Shown piece after piece: positions 63,433 to 64,000 of a DNA stretch of 64,000 nt. Made by a program: the position numbers and the translations under genes. Position 1 is the first letter of the stretch; each line of letters starts with the position of its first letter. The notes beneath the pieces were generated by a model. That model saw only the letters and a program-made list of their open reading frames with translations, was not told the DNA's origin and ran no database searches. The DNA is from CAVQJU01 sp963729215 (GTDB taxonomy: Bacteria > Acidobacteriota > Vicinamibacteria > Vicinamibacterales > CAVVIG01): positions 124,001 to 188,000 of the forward strand of contig CAVSND010000031.1 in assembly GCA_963729215.1 (NCBI GenBank), written 5' to 3'.

Positions 63433-64000
63433 TGGTTCAAGTGGATGACCTTGGCCGGGGGAAAGCCGTTGAAGAACGTGCTGCTGGCGGCGGAGTACGC
63501 GCCGATGTTTGGAGCGTAAATGTAATCGCCGAGCTCGAGGTCAGGCAGCTGCTCCGCCAGGCTGATCGTGTCGAGCGCATCACACGTCGGCCCGAACACG
63601 GAGCACAGCTGTGACGGCCCTTTCTTGAAACTCTTCACCGGGTACTGGCAGTGATCGAAGATCACGCCGCTGAACGTCTGATAAACGCCGTCGTTGACGT
63701 AGTAACAGAGTTTTCCCTCCCGGACGGCCTTGCCGATGATCTGGGAAATCGCCGTCGCAGCCGACGCAACCAGGAATCGGCCGGGTTCGGCGAGGATTTC
63801 GATCTCCTGCGGGAACAGGCGATCGATCTCGCGGTTGATCGCCTGGGCCAGCGTCTTGAAAGCCGGGATCGTGTGGTCGTAGTGCGCCGGGAAGCCGCCC
63901 CCGATGTCGAGCAGCTTCAGTTCGAACCCGCGCGCCCGGGCCTCCGCGAATACCGAGGCCGTCAGGTTGAGCGCCTGGATGTAATTCTGGACGTTGGTGC
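63429..64000 (-). CDS. PLP-dependent ornithine/diaminopimelate-type decarboxylase, N-terminus beyond window
   Basis: The last ~190 residues are visible. Fold-type III features: LKLLDIGGGFPAHYDH (glycine loop binding PLP phosphate), IEILAEPGRFLVASAATAIS, CYYVNDGVYQTFSGVIFDHC, the active-site Cys in VFGPTCDALDTIS, and the PLP-contact Tyr in IGAYSAASSTFFNGFP. GPTCDALDTI is the pattern of eukaryotic-like ornithine decarboxylases, so putrescine formation is the likely role; lysine or DAP cannot be ruled out without the N-terminus. Confidence 0.88.
   Translation of the reverse strand, partial: TNVQNYIQALNLTASVFAEARARGFELKLLDIGGGFPAHYDHTIPAFKTLAQAINREIDRLFPQEIEILAEPGRFLVASAATAISQIIGKAVREGKLCYYVNDGVYQTFSGVIFDHCQYPVKSFKKGPSQLCSVFGPTCDALDTISLAEQLPDLELGDYIYAPNIGAYSAASSTFFNGFPPAKVIHLNQ

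Overview
The window looks like a chromosomal stretch of a GC-rich soil-type Acidobacteriota, probably class Vicinamibacteria (inference). The reasons are three DUF3738/TIGR03435 proteins, one of them fused to a BlaR1-type M56 sensor; DUF6152 proteins; four diheme cytochromes of the reaction-centre cytochrome c type with a lipoprotein-carrier-like tail; and many secreted proteins of unknown function. No rRNA, tRNA, CRISPR array, transposase or phage module was seen.

Layout. 1-5 kb: DUF3738 proteins, the M56-DUF3738 sensor and a BlaI repressor with its operator, then an SRPBCC protein and a small holin-family membrane protein. 5-14 kb: PEGA protein, M1 aminopeptidase, MFS transporter, amidohydrolase, and a PQQ dehydrogenase coupled to a diheme cytochrome. 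13.6-25 kb: ECF sigma factor with a coupled membrane protein, two metallo-beta-lactamase-fold proteins, a PEP-synthase-like protein, an M24 protein, a VOC protein, two secreted proteins, an ankyrin/CxxCH/cyclase-like fusion and the first diheme cytochrome. 25-31 kb: a branched-chain-type ABC transporter (livFG, binding protein, livMH) with a B3-like metallo-hydrolase and a cupin inside it. 31-43 kb: HbpS-like protein, two sister amidohydrolases around a second cytochrome, zinc alcohol dehydrogenase, D-2-hydroxyacid dehydrogenase, a single-chain molybdenum hydroxylase and a DRE-TIM acyltransferase/lyase; this reads as a catabolic island. 42.8-47 kb: secreted WEGDTLV-family proteins, a DUF1330 protein and an orphan TRAP binding protein. 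47.3-53.8 kb: a TetR-controlled tripartite RND efflux operon whose reading frames are broken many times. 53.9-62.4 kb: two DUF6152 + WEGDTLV pairs, two more diheme cytochromes, DoxX and an NHL-repeat protein. 62.5-64 kb: a dehydrogenase coupled to an ornithine/diaminopimelate-type decarboxylase that runs off the right edge.

Two sequence-level patterns stand out. First, many genes are interrupted by frame breaks; in about 25 that I resolved by hand, all but one are repaired by dropping a single base, usually G or C. They are very dense in the efflux operon. This is more like uncorrected insertion errors than gene decay, so each broken gene is described as its restored product. Second, the gaps between genes hold families of short-word repeat arrays (AAAGTNC heptamers, GGCTCGT heptamers, GGTTCGAG/GGTCCA words, CACGAAGA words, GCAGAGATC words) and composite palindromes built on GTCCGCCTGAAGGCGGAC. 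Many are laid out as hairpins that touch or contain the stop codons of flanking genes.

The best candidate for an undescribed system is the recurring secreted module of DUF6152 protein, WEGDTLV-family protein and diheme cytochrome with a lipoprotein-carrier-like tail. These occur as 2, 6 core plus 2 divergent, and 4 copies, often translationally coupled.
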